From NCBI GenBank assembly GCA_002900995.3, contig CM035309.1, positions 62,001-126,000 on the forward strand: a DNA stretch of 64,000 nt, in the 5' to 3' direction. The translations under genes were made by a program, and so were the position numbers. This document shows, piece by piece, positions 33,086 through 44,975 of the stretch. The first letter of the stretch is position 1. Each line of letters starts with the position of its first letter. Source of the stretch: Ganoderma boninense (Eukaryota > Basidiomycota > Agaricomycetes > Polyporales > Polyporaceae). A model generated the notes under the pieces. That model did no database searches. It had not been told where the DNA came from and saw only the letters and a program-made list of their open reading frames with translations.

Positions 33086-36000
33086 GGCGAAAGCGGGGGC
33101 GAGGGCAGAACCAGACAAGAAACAGAGACGAGACGAGAGGGGGGAGGAGGAGGAGGAGGAGGGAGAGAGAGAAACAGACTCGGGTCCCAATTTTTGGTGA
33201 CGCGCTGCTTATGTCCGCTTTCGGCTTTCGGCTTTCCCACACGTCACGGAATCGTCTAGAATCACGGTCACACCCCGTCACACGGCGGGGTTGGGCGCCT
33301 GCTGCCCGTGTCCGCCATCGTTCCGCCGCCAGCGCAGGCGACTCCGAGTCGCTAGCGACAAGCTTTCCAAGTCATTCATGTTTGCCATGAGACGCATGCC
33401 GTGCATATATTTAATACATAGCCCACGACATCAGGACAGACAGGACGCACGCCGCATTTGGAAGTATAAATGAATCTGTAACTCAGAAGCCAGGCGGTCA
33501 ATGGAGCCGACTCTGCGATGCGAGAACATTGCAACGGCCCTAGCTTGAAGAATTTAGTACTGACCACATGCCTCGGAATACGGAGGTAACGTTCATCAGA
33601 TGTACGAAAGGGCATTCACATGGACCGGGCCCGGGGTGCGTAACTCGTATGAGTTCGGGGTGAGGCCTGTACCCAAAGCCATGTTCAATTCAGAGAGCAC
33701 GGCAGATATATTACTGGTACGGACATGGACAAGTCATCTCCTTTGTGCTCTAGGGTCGCACGTAAGTTGCGCATACGCACGTCTACGAGTATCTGCGATG
33801 GACATTTGGAAGCGTAAATATCATACCCACCGGCGAATTCGGCGGTCACCGTTATTGGCGCACGTCGAGCTCCAAATGTATGTATTTACGCTGCCCTTGG
33901 CACCGGTATCGACGCTTGATCTCTGCTCGAAACTGGGGGACGTCAGGATGAATGTGGACCGCCAAAGTCTTACGTGAACGTGTTTCCCGAGGGGACGCTC
34001 GGGCGCATCTTCAGATGATCTACGAGGCAGCAACAAGCCTCCCGATAAATGGGCCAGATATGGTCACGTCCACTAACAAGGACGACTGCGGCGCGAATCT
34101 TGAAGAACCTCCATCGAGGGAGACGCAGAAGGGATGGCGAAATCATTCACGAGGCAAATTGCACCTAAAACATGGAGACAAGGTCAATGAGAGCTCGAAC
34201 GCATGACGGGAGCGACTGGCGACTGGGAAGAGTGGTGCAGTGACGAATGCCCCTCGTACTCGATAACGCTGCAACACAGAGAATACTGCGCAGGCCTACG
34301 CAGACCAGCCGCGAATGCAATGCATTCGCGCCAGCAACGATCTCGCATTGAGCGCGAGATAGAAACGAGGATCGTGCAGTGAGTCTGCACGATCCAGCTA
34401 GGTGCACTATGGCGTGCATCTCGATCTCGCGATCCGCGAGATGGAAAATCGAGCCGCGCAGGTAGCTACCTGCGCGGCCGGGAGGATGGGTGCACTATGG
34501 CGTGCATCAAGGCAAGCCTCACGCAGGCACCCGACACACCAGCAATGTGATGCGGTCGCGATGGATGGTACAGAGGCTTGGGAGGAGGATCTCGAGCTGC
34601 TGTCACGGGAAGGTGGCCGACCTCCCGCCCCCGAGAGACCGGCGAACGGCACTCGAAGATCGAGCGATAGGGCATCGCACACACACTCTCATCCCCAGCA
34701 ATCGCAGTAGAACCATCACACGAGATCAAGGGGGTACGTACCGAGATTGTATGTCTCTAGGGGCTGCGGTGTCCGACTGCAAGTTTTCGTCTTGGTCTTC
34801 GAGTTGAACGTGGAGGCGACGTTGTGCATCATGTGGCCGCTGCTGAGTTCAAAAGATGGAGGTTGATGCCAGAGCAAGTAGAGGGACATCGACAAAAGGT
34901 AGATGTTATAGTGAATTTTATGTTGGCGTTGCAAAGGTAGACAACAGAGAAGGTGTAAGAGGAGCCTCAACGAGTTAGGAGTTGCAAAAAGGCCCGTGCG
35001 GCAAGGCACCAGGTACTCGGAAAGGCGGATCGGACGCCTGCGCGGCCCGGATGTCCGCCGCATGAGTTGGAAGTCGAGTGCGTGGCTGACGACTGGTGAG
35101 CGACCTTGTCCCCTACCGTCACGTCCTGGGTACCGTCACCGAGAGGCTCTTGTGTGTCTGTTTGCATTCCCGGGCCCGCTCGCTGCCATTCCTGGCTCCC
35201 ATCCGCCGAAAATCACGCTGTCCATTGCTGGCCCACGATCTCGCCGTCTCACTGGTCTCTCGAGCTCTGGATCTGCATCCTTCGAGTTATGTTATGTGCG
35301 AATCTGCTGCATGACCCGCTTCTGAAGCTCGATGAAGAGGATCCCCCCCGTTACGCCTCCTGTGGCATCATAACCTGCTCATGTCGTTCCTTCTGCTTAC
35401 AGCGTGTTGCCCCCGAACGACCGCCGCCACCTCACCGCGGCCATACCCTTCATTAGCCTGAGCCTCCTGTTCAAACGGCGAGGTATATGCTATCTAGTAA
35501 GCCGCCCTTCCGCACTGCATCCGTTCGTTCTGCATTCCTGGGCGGAACAAGCGGGTAAGTGAGTCCTTTTAATTCCGATGTTCCCAGCCACGTTTCTCGA
35601 AGGACCAGAACTCACGTCAGGACTGTATCGGTGCGCCGCTGCGGTCGACCGCATTGCGCGCCACGCGTCATTATCCATATCCATTCGATGTCCAGTAAGG
35701 AACCAGCCTGCCCTGCCGGAATAGTGTGTATTGTCGCGTCTGAGGCTGGCCAGCTTACTTACGATGCACGTTTACGACGTCGACATGGACTGCACCCGCA
35801 GGTCTTCTCGGACAGCTGCCTTATTATTCTCCGTCAGTCGTGTCATCTACTGGCCAGCCCAGTCGCTGGCACCCCACTCCTCTTGGCCGACGCCCTGTCT
35901 CTGCAGTTTCTGGTTCCATCCTTGGCCCCCGTCGGGTTCTCGCGCTTGTGATCTCGCATTCCGACAGCGACGAGGGCTGCAGCGCATCCGCCTTGTGCAG

Positions 36001-36813
36001 CTCTGACAAGCCGACTTTCCAGAACTCAGATCCTCTCTCTCTGCAGGGCCTGTCCAGATGAGGGCATCCTCGACGCCGAGCTCCGTGTCTCTGCAGCTGT
36101 CCTCCCGCACCACACACCGGGTTCAGCTGGGCACGTATTCGTCCACTGGCCGGCCGCGCGTGTGTGCGATCTGGCATGTATACGACCGCGATCGGTGGGT
36201 CTCGCCCCCATCCGTCGATTGGGTGCAGCACGTGTATGCTGTCCGTTTCGAACTTCGAATGGGTCTTGGAGACGGCCACCCGCTCGTCACGACGCGAGTC
36301 TATCAATCTTGGGTGTTATGGGACGAGGAAAGTGGAGAACCGTCGACTCCGTGCTGTGTCTGTGCCCTTTTCGCACGCTGCCCTTTATCCATGCAAATTC
36401 TCGAGCTGTCCCGGCGCATCTACGTTTTTTTGGTCGACCGTTTCCTTGCCGCTTCTGCGGATGAGGAATTCTATGCAATACAAATTTGTGCCAGTGGCTC
36501 TTCGGATAGTCGCGCGAAGGGTCGAAAGCTTTGTGGTTCCCGTATCGACTTGTCCTCTCGTTCCGACGTTGTCTGTATATCGACATATATGGGCCGCGCG
36601 GGAGCGCCGAGTACACTTCACCTGTCCACTGCAAGTCCGGCGACTTCTACAAGTTCTATGCAAGGGATACAAGATGGTGCTATCTACCGTCTTCGTTCGC
36701 ATCCGTGAGTCAGTGCGGGATGACCAGCCACCAAACGCATCAGCCATTCGTCCAAGCACATCGCGCTCACCGTCCAACATGTTCCTGCCTGCGGCATACC
36801 TGTAACCTGCCCT
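33086..36813. other. 3.7-kb interval without a recognised gene
   Basis: The first 200 bp are the HSP60 promoter, purine-rich on the plus strand. The striking content is a row of palindromes at 34286-34508. Two overlapping plus-strand ORFs of 216 and 213 codons (36058-36708 and 36164-36805) show no known motif. They precede the 3' end of the helicase gene on the other strand and are probably not genes. Confidence 0.45.
34286..34508. repeat. array of eight back-to-back palindromes with a duplicated 20-mer
   Basis: Palindromes in order: 34286-34303 (8 of 9 pairs), 34310-34330 (10-bp arms, 1-base centre), 34340-34360 (7-bp arms), 34369-34395 (11-bp arms, loop TGAGT), 34403-34418 (5-bp arms), 34424-34442 (8-bp arms, loop ATC), 34453-34478 (26-bp perfect palindrome) and 34491-34506 (5-bp arms). 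The fifth and eighth lie in an identical 20-mer, GGTGCACTATGGCGTGCATC, at 34401-34420 and 34489-34508. Gaps between stems are mostly 5-12 bases. No ORF explains the pattern. Confidence 0.85.
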
Positions 36814-39800
36814 TCAAGCGCCCCGGGTCCAGTCAAACACTCCATCCAGCGAACCCTGCCGTCGAGCAATCGCCTCGAACTCGGTCGCGCGCGTGTTGTT
36901 CGCATTCAGCCTGTGGCCGGAGCCTCCGATCGGCGCGTTGCACTCCGGGCACCTCGCTTCTTGCATCGCCCCACCACACTGTCCCCAAACCCGTCATTTG
37001 TCAACACGGAGCCGCAAGTCCAAGACACCGGCCGGCACTCACCTCAGTGATCACGAACGTATGCCCGTTCTCGCAGTTGTAGAAGTGACCCCGGTGTGCT
37101 GGAATGCGACGCCTGCTCTCAGCGGGAGCGACGACGAGAGCAACGAGCAGCAGCAACACTCACAGAACCCGAACGCCTTGACGATCTCCTCCCGCTCCTG
37201 CAGCGTCATCGGCTGGTAGAACCCGCCCTTGTCCACGAACTCCTCCAGCTTCGCGCACTCGCCCTCCCACGCCTCCACCTTCGCGCGGCAGTTCTCCTCC
37301 AGCCACCGTCGCTCCGCCTTCAAGTCCTCCATCGTCTGCGACGGCCTCGCGCGCATGTACGCGAGCTCGATGTTCCGCAGGCTCTGCGGCAACAAATACC
37401 TATAGTTGCGCACGCAGCGGCACAGCCGCTCGCGCTCCGCGTCGTCGAACGCCCCCTCGCGGAACGCGCGCGCGCGCTCGCACAGCACCTTCCACCGGAA
37501 GCCCTCGAACGCGAACCTCAGCCTGTGCATCTCCGCGCGCGCCGCCTGGCGCGTCGCGGCCGACCGCCGCGCCATCGCCAGCGCCTTCGCGCAGTCCGCG
37601 ACGCACGACGCGTACACGAACGCGACGAAGCCCGCCCACAGCTCTCGGTGCGCCGCCGCGTCCGGGTCGCGCGACGCCGACGCCTGCGCCTGCGGGAGGC
37701 CGTCGACGCGCGCCTGCGCGACCTGCGCGAGGAGCGCGCGGAGCTCGAGCGAGAGGAAGTACGCCTCGATCTGGAAGCGGACGTCCGCCTTGGGTGGGGG
37801 CTGGCCGATCGTGCGGTCGACGACGACGAGCGCGGCGGGCTCGGGCGCGTCCGTGCCCGCGGCGGGGTGCGCGGGGTCCTGGGCGATCGCGTGCATCTCG
37901 AGGCGGAAGAGCGTGGCGAGGGCCGCCTCGTACGCCTTGACGTGCGCCCCGCGCGTGTTCGCGACCTTCACGACGTGCCGGTACGTGCCCACGAGGGCCT
38001 TGACGACCTGGTGCCACGCGCGCGCCTCCTCGGGGAGGACGCCGTGCACCTTCTGCATGCCCTCGAGGTCGAGCGCGCTCGCGGGGAGGGGGCCGTTCAG
38101 CGTGAACAGGACGTCCTTCTGGGCCGCCACGGGTACCGTGACACTGGCACCCGAGCCGTCGGCGTCGGGCTTGGCCTCTATCGTCAGCTTCTTCGCCAGC
38201 TCTTGGTAGTCTGCGATGTTCGACGCGTACTCGGCGACCGCGGGGCTGTATTTGTCGAGGGTCGCGGACATGGTGCTGGCCACGTTCTGCTCCAAGATGT
38301 CGAGAGTGGCGCGCTTCGTGACTCTGCCGTAGCGCAGAGCAGTGATCGGGCCGCGGCACGTAGGACAGGTAGGCGGGGTCTGGTAGTTGACCGGGGGCGA
38401 CTTGATGGCGAGGAAACGGCCCATCGGATCAATGTCGTAGTACGCTTGCATGTCGCAGTGTCCGTCGAGAGTCTCGACGGTGAAAATGTGCCCGCAGGCG
38501 AGGGTGATCAGGCGATCGCCGACGTCTGTCGACTCCATGTCGATCTCTTCCAGGCGGCGCTGCATGATGAAGTCCACGATGTCCGCTTTGCGACCGGCTG
38601 GGAGACAGACGACGCACTTCTGGAGCGCACACGGCTCGCCGCACACTGTCACAACGATTAGCATCCGAAGACAGCCCATAAGACGATCCTCGTACCAGAG
38701 GGACAAGGGTGCCCGCACTTCAGCGACTTCGTACACGGCTCGTCGCATGGCAGGCGAGAGCAGATCTAATTCAATTGACAGCGATCAGAATTGGCACAGC
38801 AGCGAATGAACAGAGACATACCGAGCCACAGAGCACCGGGCACTTAAAGTGAGCACAGACCCACTCGCACTCCTTCATGCACGGCGCACACGGCTTGAAG
38901 CACGGCTCCTTGCACTTGTGGTGCGTGCACTGCTGCCGACACGCCTCGCGGCACTCCGTGTTGCATTCATGCTCCTTCGCGCACGTGCGGCCGCACTTGT
39001 GCTGGCAGTAGAGCAGCCGCTCGCACGGGTGCCCGACGTGATGTGTGCGGGAGACCCTGCGTGCGGGCGCGCTCGCGACAGCTCCATCGGCGTTTTGCGC
39101 GGTCTGCGACTGGCAGGCCGAGCAGTGCGCCTTGCACGTTCGCGAGCAGCATTCGAGGGTTCCCCCGCAGGGCTCGAGGCAGTGCACGGTCGCCGGATCT
39201 CTGTGGCACGCCACCACGGCTGAGTGTTCGCAGCCGGGCAGGTCCTTGCGCACTTGCTTAGAGCATTTGACGGCTGCAAGGTTCTCGAGCATATGGCTGT
39301 GAGATGTGTTAGGCGATACGTTTGATGTGTTGAGAAGCTTTGCGTCACTTACCAAGGAACCTTCGGAGCTGTATGACCACATGGAAGCAGGACGGCGTAC
39401 ATCGGAAACTCGCACTTTCCACAATCGTCCGAACACCGCTTCGAACAAGGGTGCTGGCGAGGGCATGGGGTGCGGTTGCACGGCTCCATGCACTTGGTGT
39501 TTCTATGATTGTCCAGGACAGCATGGCACTGCAATACAAGTCAGTCTCGGAGAGAACGTCAAGCAGCAGCGATGGACGGACCGCAGAAGGGCAACTGTGC
39601 CCGCACGAGAGGCGAGCGTTGCACGGCAGAACGCAGCCGCCGGCAGGCGCATACAGTGGGAGCTCTCCCGGCTTGGAAATGAGTTGGACTTGCTCAGGAT
39701 GACGAGGGCATATGATGGGGAACGCAGGGCCGATCTGGTCCCTTGCTTCCATCTCGTCCAGGATTGTCGACCACGTTGGGTTCTTTCGGAGGTTCGAGGC

Positions 39801-42800
39801 GTTTCCTAACACGAATAACCCATGCTTCGCTCTCGACAACGCGACATTGATACGATTTGGGCTCTAGATTGTGCCGGATTTAGCAGTGTAAACATATCCA
39901 TTCATGTAGTGCTCACTGACCTTGAGGAAACCTATAGAAGCAGATTCCGTGTCGATTTGCCCCGAGTTCCGCACCAAGGAGACGATGACGATCTTGGCTT
40001 CCTGTCCTTGGAAGATGTCCACCGTTCCGAGGCGAACCTATGCCCAAGCTCGAGTCAAAATATTTTCTTGAGAGAACGCTCGACACACTTACATGCTTCG
40101 CGACGAGCACCTCTTCAAACTCGACTTCTTCGTCCAGACCTTGCCGCGCCAACTGCTCCGCATCCCTCTCGTCTACGGAAACAGCGATCTTCAGGTCGCG
40201 CAAGGCAGCGCGAACCTTCTGCAACTGGCCGAGGTACGCGCAGAGCACCGCTATGTCGCCGGGCCCACTGTACACCCCTTGGCGCAGGAAGTATAAAACT
40301 AGATCTTTGATCAAGTTGACCTTCATCCGGAGATGGTAAACACCGGCGCATTTCAAGTCAGTTCCAAGCGCCCTCACCTCGAACATGTTGAACTTCGAGA
40401 CAGAGTCTTCTGTCCCATTCTCCTTGTTGAGGTGATTGAGGAAGAAGACATCGTTCTGCATGCCTTGAACAGGTGGATACTGGGTGACAAGCGCATTATC
40501 CTCCAACTTCGGATAGAGGATTTGTCTGTAGGCTTCACAATCAGCTTCTGACCTTCAAAGGTGATATGGTTCTGCGTACGAACCTGATGAAGTGCGAGAT
40601 TGTGGGGCGCATACGCCGTTGTACGTTGATCTGCGACATTGGGTAGCCCGCGTCGGACAGACGCTCCATGAGCGATCGGTCAAACTTGTACAGCTCATTT
40701 CCGATGGAGCTATCCATCGAGAGCGCTAGTGATGGAAATGGTCAGACTGCTGCTCCGTCCATACACCATAGCAACTTACTGAATGTGGCCATTGTTGGCC
40801 GGAGTTGCTGAGGGTCGCCAATGCATATCAGGTGTCGAACTGACGTGGGTGTCATTAATACCCGTAAGTAAGCATGACCAAACCGACTCACCGTCCGATA
40901 CAAGGGAGGTAAGGATGTGAGCCTCGAGAACTTGGCCAGCCTCCTCCACCATCAGAACCTTCGGAGCGATGCTCTGAAGGACAAACATGAATATTAAATA
41001 CGCATTCCAGACGGACAAGGGGAATGAAACGCAAGCACTTACACTTAAAAGCGAAGTAAGACTGGCAGCCCCTATGCAACGGCATATAAGTTCTTGTATA
41101 CCTATATTCGTGATCAGAATGCTACGACTTACCCGTAGTGGTACACGCAATCAAGTCCGTCTGACTGAGAAGCCGGCGCCGAACCTGGTATTCGCAATCA
41201 GGGTGAGACACGACAAGGCGTCTTCCTGGAAGAGAAATACGAACCTCATCGCGCATATCATCGTGTTCCTGGCATGCCTCCTTATACTCATCCTTGAGGC
41301 TCTTGTAGTGATCAAGCTGCGACATGTACGCGAGCCTGCGGATCTTCTCCTCCCAATCAGCAGCCAGGCGCGAGCGCTCCAACATCGACATCTGCCAAAC
41401 GTTTGGGTCCCTAAGAAGTTCTCCGAGGGGCCTGTTCTTGGTGGGAACTGGGGGCAAGCCCGCAAAACCGAGCTGTGCGAAGAATGCATTGGGGTCGGCG
41501 AGGAGCGGGACCGGCTGTGGCTGGGTTTCTGTCTGAGCGGGTCCGACCTGCTTCTCCTTTCCTTTCTGCGACGTAGCGGCCTGCGGAGGGGGACTGGGTG
41601 CAGGGGGCTTCTGCTGGATGAAGTGGATGTCGACGTTCGAGCGCCAGATGCCGTACATGGTCCTCGACACTGTGTTGTCCACCGTCTTCTTGTTCTTTCC
41701 CTTGCGGTTCACTTCCTGGAACTCGCCTTCCTTCTCCTCTTCGTCCCACTTCTGGGACGAGAGCTCAACGATCCAGAACGGGGGGACGCGGACGTTTTCG
41801 GCGTGCTCCGGATAGTGGATGTCGAGGTACTCTTCGATCTTGTCCCAGTTGAGCAGCGGCAGCCGTATGGCGGTCATCGTCTTCGTCATGCGTTCCTCCA
41901 GCTCTTTCATCTTCGCATATTGGCGCTTCATCGACCGGTCGAGAGTCGACTGCGTTGCGAGCTTCTCCAGCTTGTCTAGGGTATATTCACCGATCCGCTC
42001 GTCCGAGGAACGGGTCCCGAGACGAACTATCTTCTCGGTGATATTGGCATCGAGGACAGACGTCACCATATGGTCAAGAGCGTGATTTGTGTAGGCGATG
42101 AGCACTGCGAATTGCACAAGTTAGCAGGCCCAAATTTCTAACGGATCAACGAAAGGCATCCACCAATGGGTCGAATCTTGCTCGCGAAGAGAATGCGAAG
42201 TATCTCCTTCGCGGTGTAACTCTGGACATACGATCAGAGAGGATATACTACGAGCTGAACTCAGTCTACATACCTTTCCTGTTCCCGGAGGTCTGTACAC
42301 GGGCTCCTCTCAGCAACACGCCATACTTATAGGCTGATGGTGCTGCTCACCCTTGGATCAACGACACCTCCCTCGTAAGCGTGTCCACGACCGCCTCCGC
42401 CTGACTTGGATCCAGAATGCTCCGCCTCACAAGTTCCTCACGCGCCCTCCTGACCGAGTTCGGGTTCGCGATGTCCAGGTCCGCAATCGTCTCTCCAGGC
42501 TTCGCCACGCACTGCAGCTTGAACTTGAACCCTGGCGCTAGCGCGTACTTCGGTGGCAAGATGCGGACGTCGTCGAGGCGCCCGCCCTGCGCGATGTACC
42601 TCGCGAACGGGATCTCCGTCGGCTCGATCGTCTGCAGCTTGTGCAGGAACGGCCGCACGGCCTCGAACATCACGCTGTTGTCCACGAGCACCGCGAACTC
42701 GCTCCGCCCGTCGCACAGCCGGTCCCCGCGCAGCGCCATGAGCTCGACCTCCGTCCCGAAGAACACGACGCGCACCTGCACGCGGTTCTGCTCGAGCTTC

Positions 42801-44975
42801 GCAGACTCGGCGATGTCCTTGGCGTACGACGCGACGACCCCCAGGTGCACACGGGACGTGCGGTGGGCCCCGGACACCACGACGAGCGCGACGAGGCTCG
42901 CGCCCTGCAGCCGCCGGCTGTGCTCCCAGTACGCAACGCGCTTCTTCGAGTCCTTGTCGCGCGCGGGCCCGACGGAGACGCCCTTGCGCGTGGCCTCGGG
43001 CGGGCGCGGGACGAACTCGGCGTTGGTGTACAGCTGGAAGAAGACGCCGTCGCGCCCAGTCGTGCGGTATGCGCCGCCCTTTTTCTCGATCAGGCGCTCG
43101 AGCTGCGTCTTGTCGGACCTCTTGCGCCCGCCAGCCCAGATCCTGGTCAGGTCGTCTTGGAGCACGCCCAAAGATGCCCGAGTGGTCGAGCTTGCGAAGG
43201 CTTAGTGAATGACAGCGCGGGATGTTGATGAACGAAAAAACTTACATCAGCTCTTCGCGCAGCAGACGGAACTGGATGTCGAGGTGCCGCTCCATCGAGT
43301 TTGCCGGAAGGTGATGAGGGGCATCGTGGCTGAAGACAGGGAGGTAGGGCTGCACGGGGCAGAAGAGCTCCTGGTGCGTCGGAGCAATGCGGATCTCTTC
43401 GATGTCGATGTCATCGTTGTCGTGCCGGGGCCCGTCCTCTCGAAGCACGCCGGGAGGGTCGTACGTCTGTGCAAGCCGGGCAATGCGGGCTTGGCTGCGC
43501 TGCGCCGCCGTCATCGTCGGCTTCGGGGGCCCGTTCTGGATCCGCAGGACTGTGCCCGTCTCGCGCTCGACGATCGCCGTCAGTCGGTCGACCTCCTCGC
43601 GAATGTGGCCGATGGTGAGCCGGCGGTTGTTGGGAAGAGCCGAGGCAATGGGATCCTCGAAGCGGGGCGGCGAGGACGAGACACCGTCCGCCCAAGCGTC
43701 GAACCAGTCTCCGAGCTGGCGGATGAACTGGGGGACGTCAGCATTGCTCCGGATGGCGTCCTTGTATCGATTGAAATATCTGCACGGAGGCGCAAGTTCG
43801 ACTGTCAGCCTCTCGACAACATAGCTTCCAAATATACGCACTGCAAGAAGACTGTAGCCAGGGTGCGGAAAACAGTGACCCCGTCGAGATAGTTCTGCTG
43901 GTAGCTTGGGGCGCTGATGTCTTTCCAGGAGCGGTTCGTGACCATTGTTGAGAGGGCCGTCTTGAGGGTGGCGATGATGACGTCGTGGTTGTTCTTCATG
44001 ACGGTGTAAAGCATGCTATAAATACTTGAGCATGACAAAACGCAAAAGATAGGCGGCGCTCGTACTTTATATTCTTGTGTAACGTGGACTTGAGGACGAG
44101 GTCGGACGAAAAGAACTGGAAGATGGGAAAGTAGCCGTTCTGAAACGAGAGCGCACCACCCTGGGTAAAGCAGACAGCGACGGGTTCGAAGCGAAGCACA
44201 TCTCCGATGCGAAGGAGCGAATTTCCCTACGCGACCGTTAGACTCTGGCAGGACGGTAAAATATAGGCTCTGGCGCGCACCTTGACCACAGTCTCCAGAA
44301 ACGCTTGCGCGTGCTCCGTATTCTGAACAAGAATCCACGCGTTAGCGACGATCATCTCGAGCGAATCGACAAGCGTACCCAAGTCTTGTTCCTATCATTC
44401 ACACTCGCCAGCACACGCACAAATCCCTGTACCTGCGCCGAGGACTCGAATCGGTAGTTGTCCCTCAGGAACTCCTTGAGGTGGTTGTGAACCTCGCTCG
44501 GGTTCAGGCTGTGGCGGTCCTCGCGCACGGACCCAGCGCTCGCCGCCAGTCCTTCGGGTGAGAAGAAGTCGACGGCGTCGTCTTCCTGATCTTCTGCCAG
44601 GCTGCCGTCGTCGGCCAGTGCTTGTGCTGCGGTAGTTTCTTGGGCGCCTACAGACTGGCTGCTTCCTCGAACATGGCGGAAGGCGCAGTTGAAGCCCCTC
44701 TCGCACGCCCCGCTCGTCCAGAAGAACTGGCAGGAATCGCGGGGGACACCGTGCGGCACCGGGCCACCGCTGCGGCCCCTCGTCGATCGATTTGGCGTCC
44801 TGGAGTCGGAGGCTTGCGAACGGCTGCGCGAGGGCGAGGAGGATGCAGAGGGCGAGGATGGGCCGCGCGATGGGGCTGAGCCGGCGAGATCGTGCGAGAA
44901 CCTGCACTTTTTACCGAAGCGGCACCCCTGGGGAGTGCCATGCAGGCGACATTTGCCCGGCTGTCCCTGAGACAT
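36814..44975 (-). CDS. large ZNFX1-like SF1 helicase with CCCH, NFX1-type and RZ-type zinc fingers
   Basis: Probably an RNA helicase involved in small-RNA or RNA-surveillance biology, as for ZNFX1 relatives; role here inferred. From the ATG at 44975 there are two CCCH fingers, both C-x8-C-x5-C-x3-H (CRLHG... and CQFFW...). A long middle part leads to the SF1 helicase: QG|PPGTGK Walker A split by introns, AYTNHALDHM, VLMVEEAGQ, GDPQQLRP, QRRMRP and SRAKHGLFVLGN. NFX1-type Cys/His repeats follow (CGHSCPS, CKAHCSAC, CREACRQQCTHHKCKEPC). An all-helical region and an RZ-type finger end the protein (GHFYNCENGHTF, CGGAMQEARCPEC). Over 20 introns are needed; length is roughly 2,200-2,400 residues. 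No disabling mutation was noticed. Confidence 0.88.
42274..42292 (-). other. 19-nt microexon encoding the helicase Walker A core
   Basis: The minus-strand sequence ...GTACAG|19 nt|GTATGT has proper acceptor and donor. It joins the upstream exon ending in codons for LIQ plus GG to give GPPGTGK, followed by SYTAKEILRILFASKIRPIG in the next exon. Confidence 0.85.

Noticed and set aside
34401..34508. The two identical 20-mers read as a CRISPR-like or tandem repeat
   Set aside because: There are only two copies, this is a eukaryotic genome, and the intervening sequence consists of two further palindromes; better described as part of the hairpin array.
37096..38661. 521-codon plus-strand ORF opposite the helicase gene
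   Set aside because: It is Arg/Leu-rich with no motifs and antisense to a well-supported coding exon. The same applies to 10898-12097 opposite PSD2 and 6921-8189 over the integrase.
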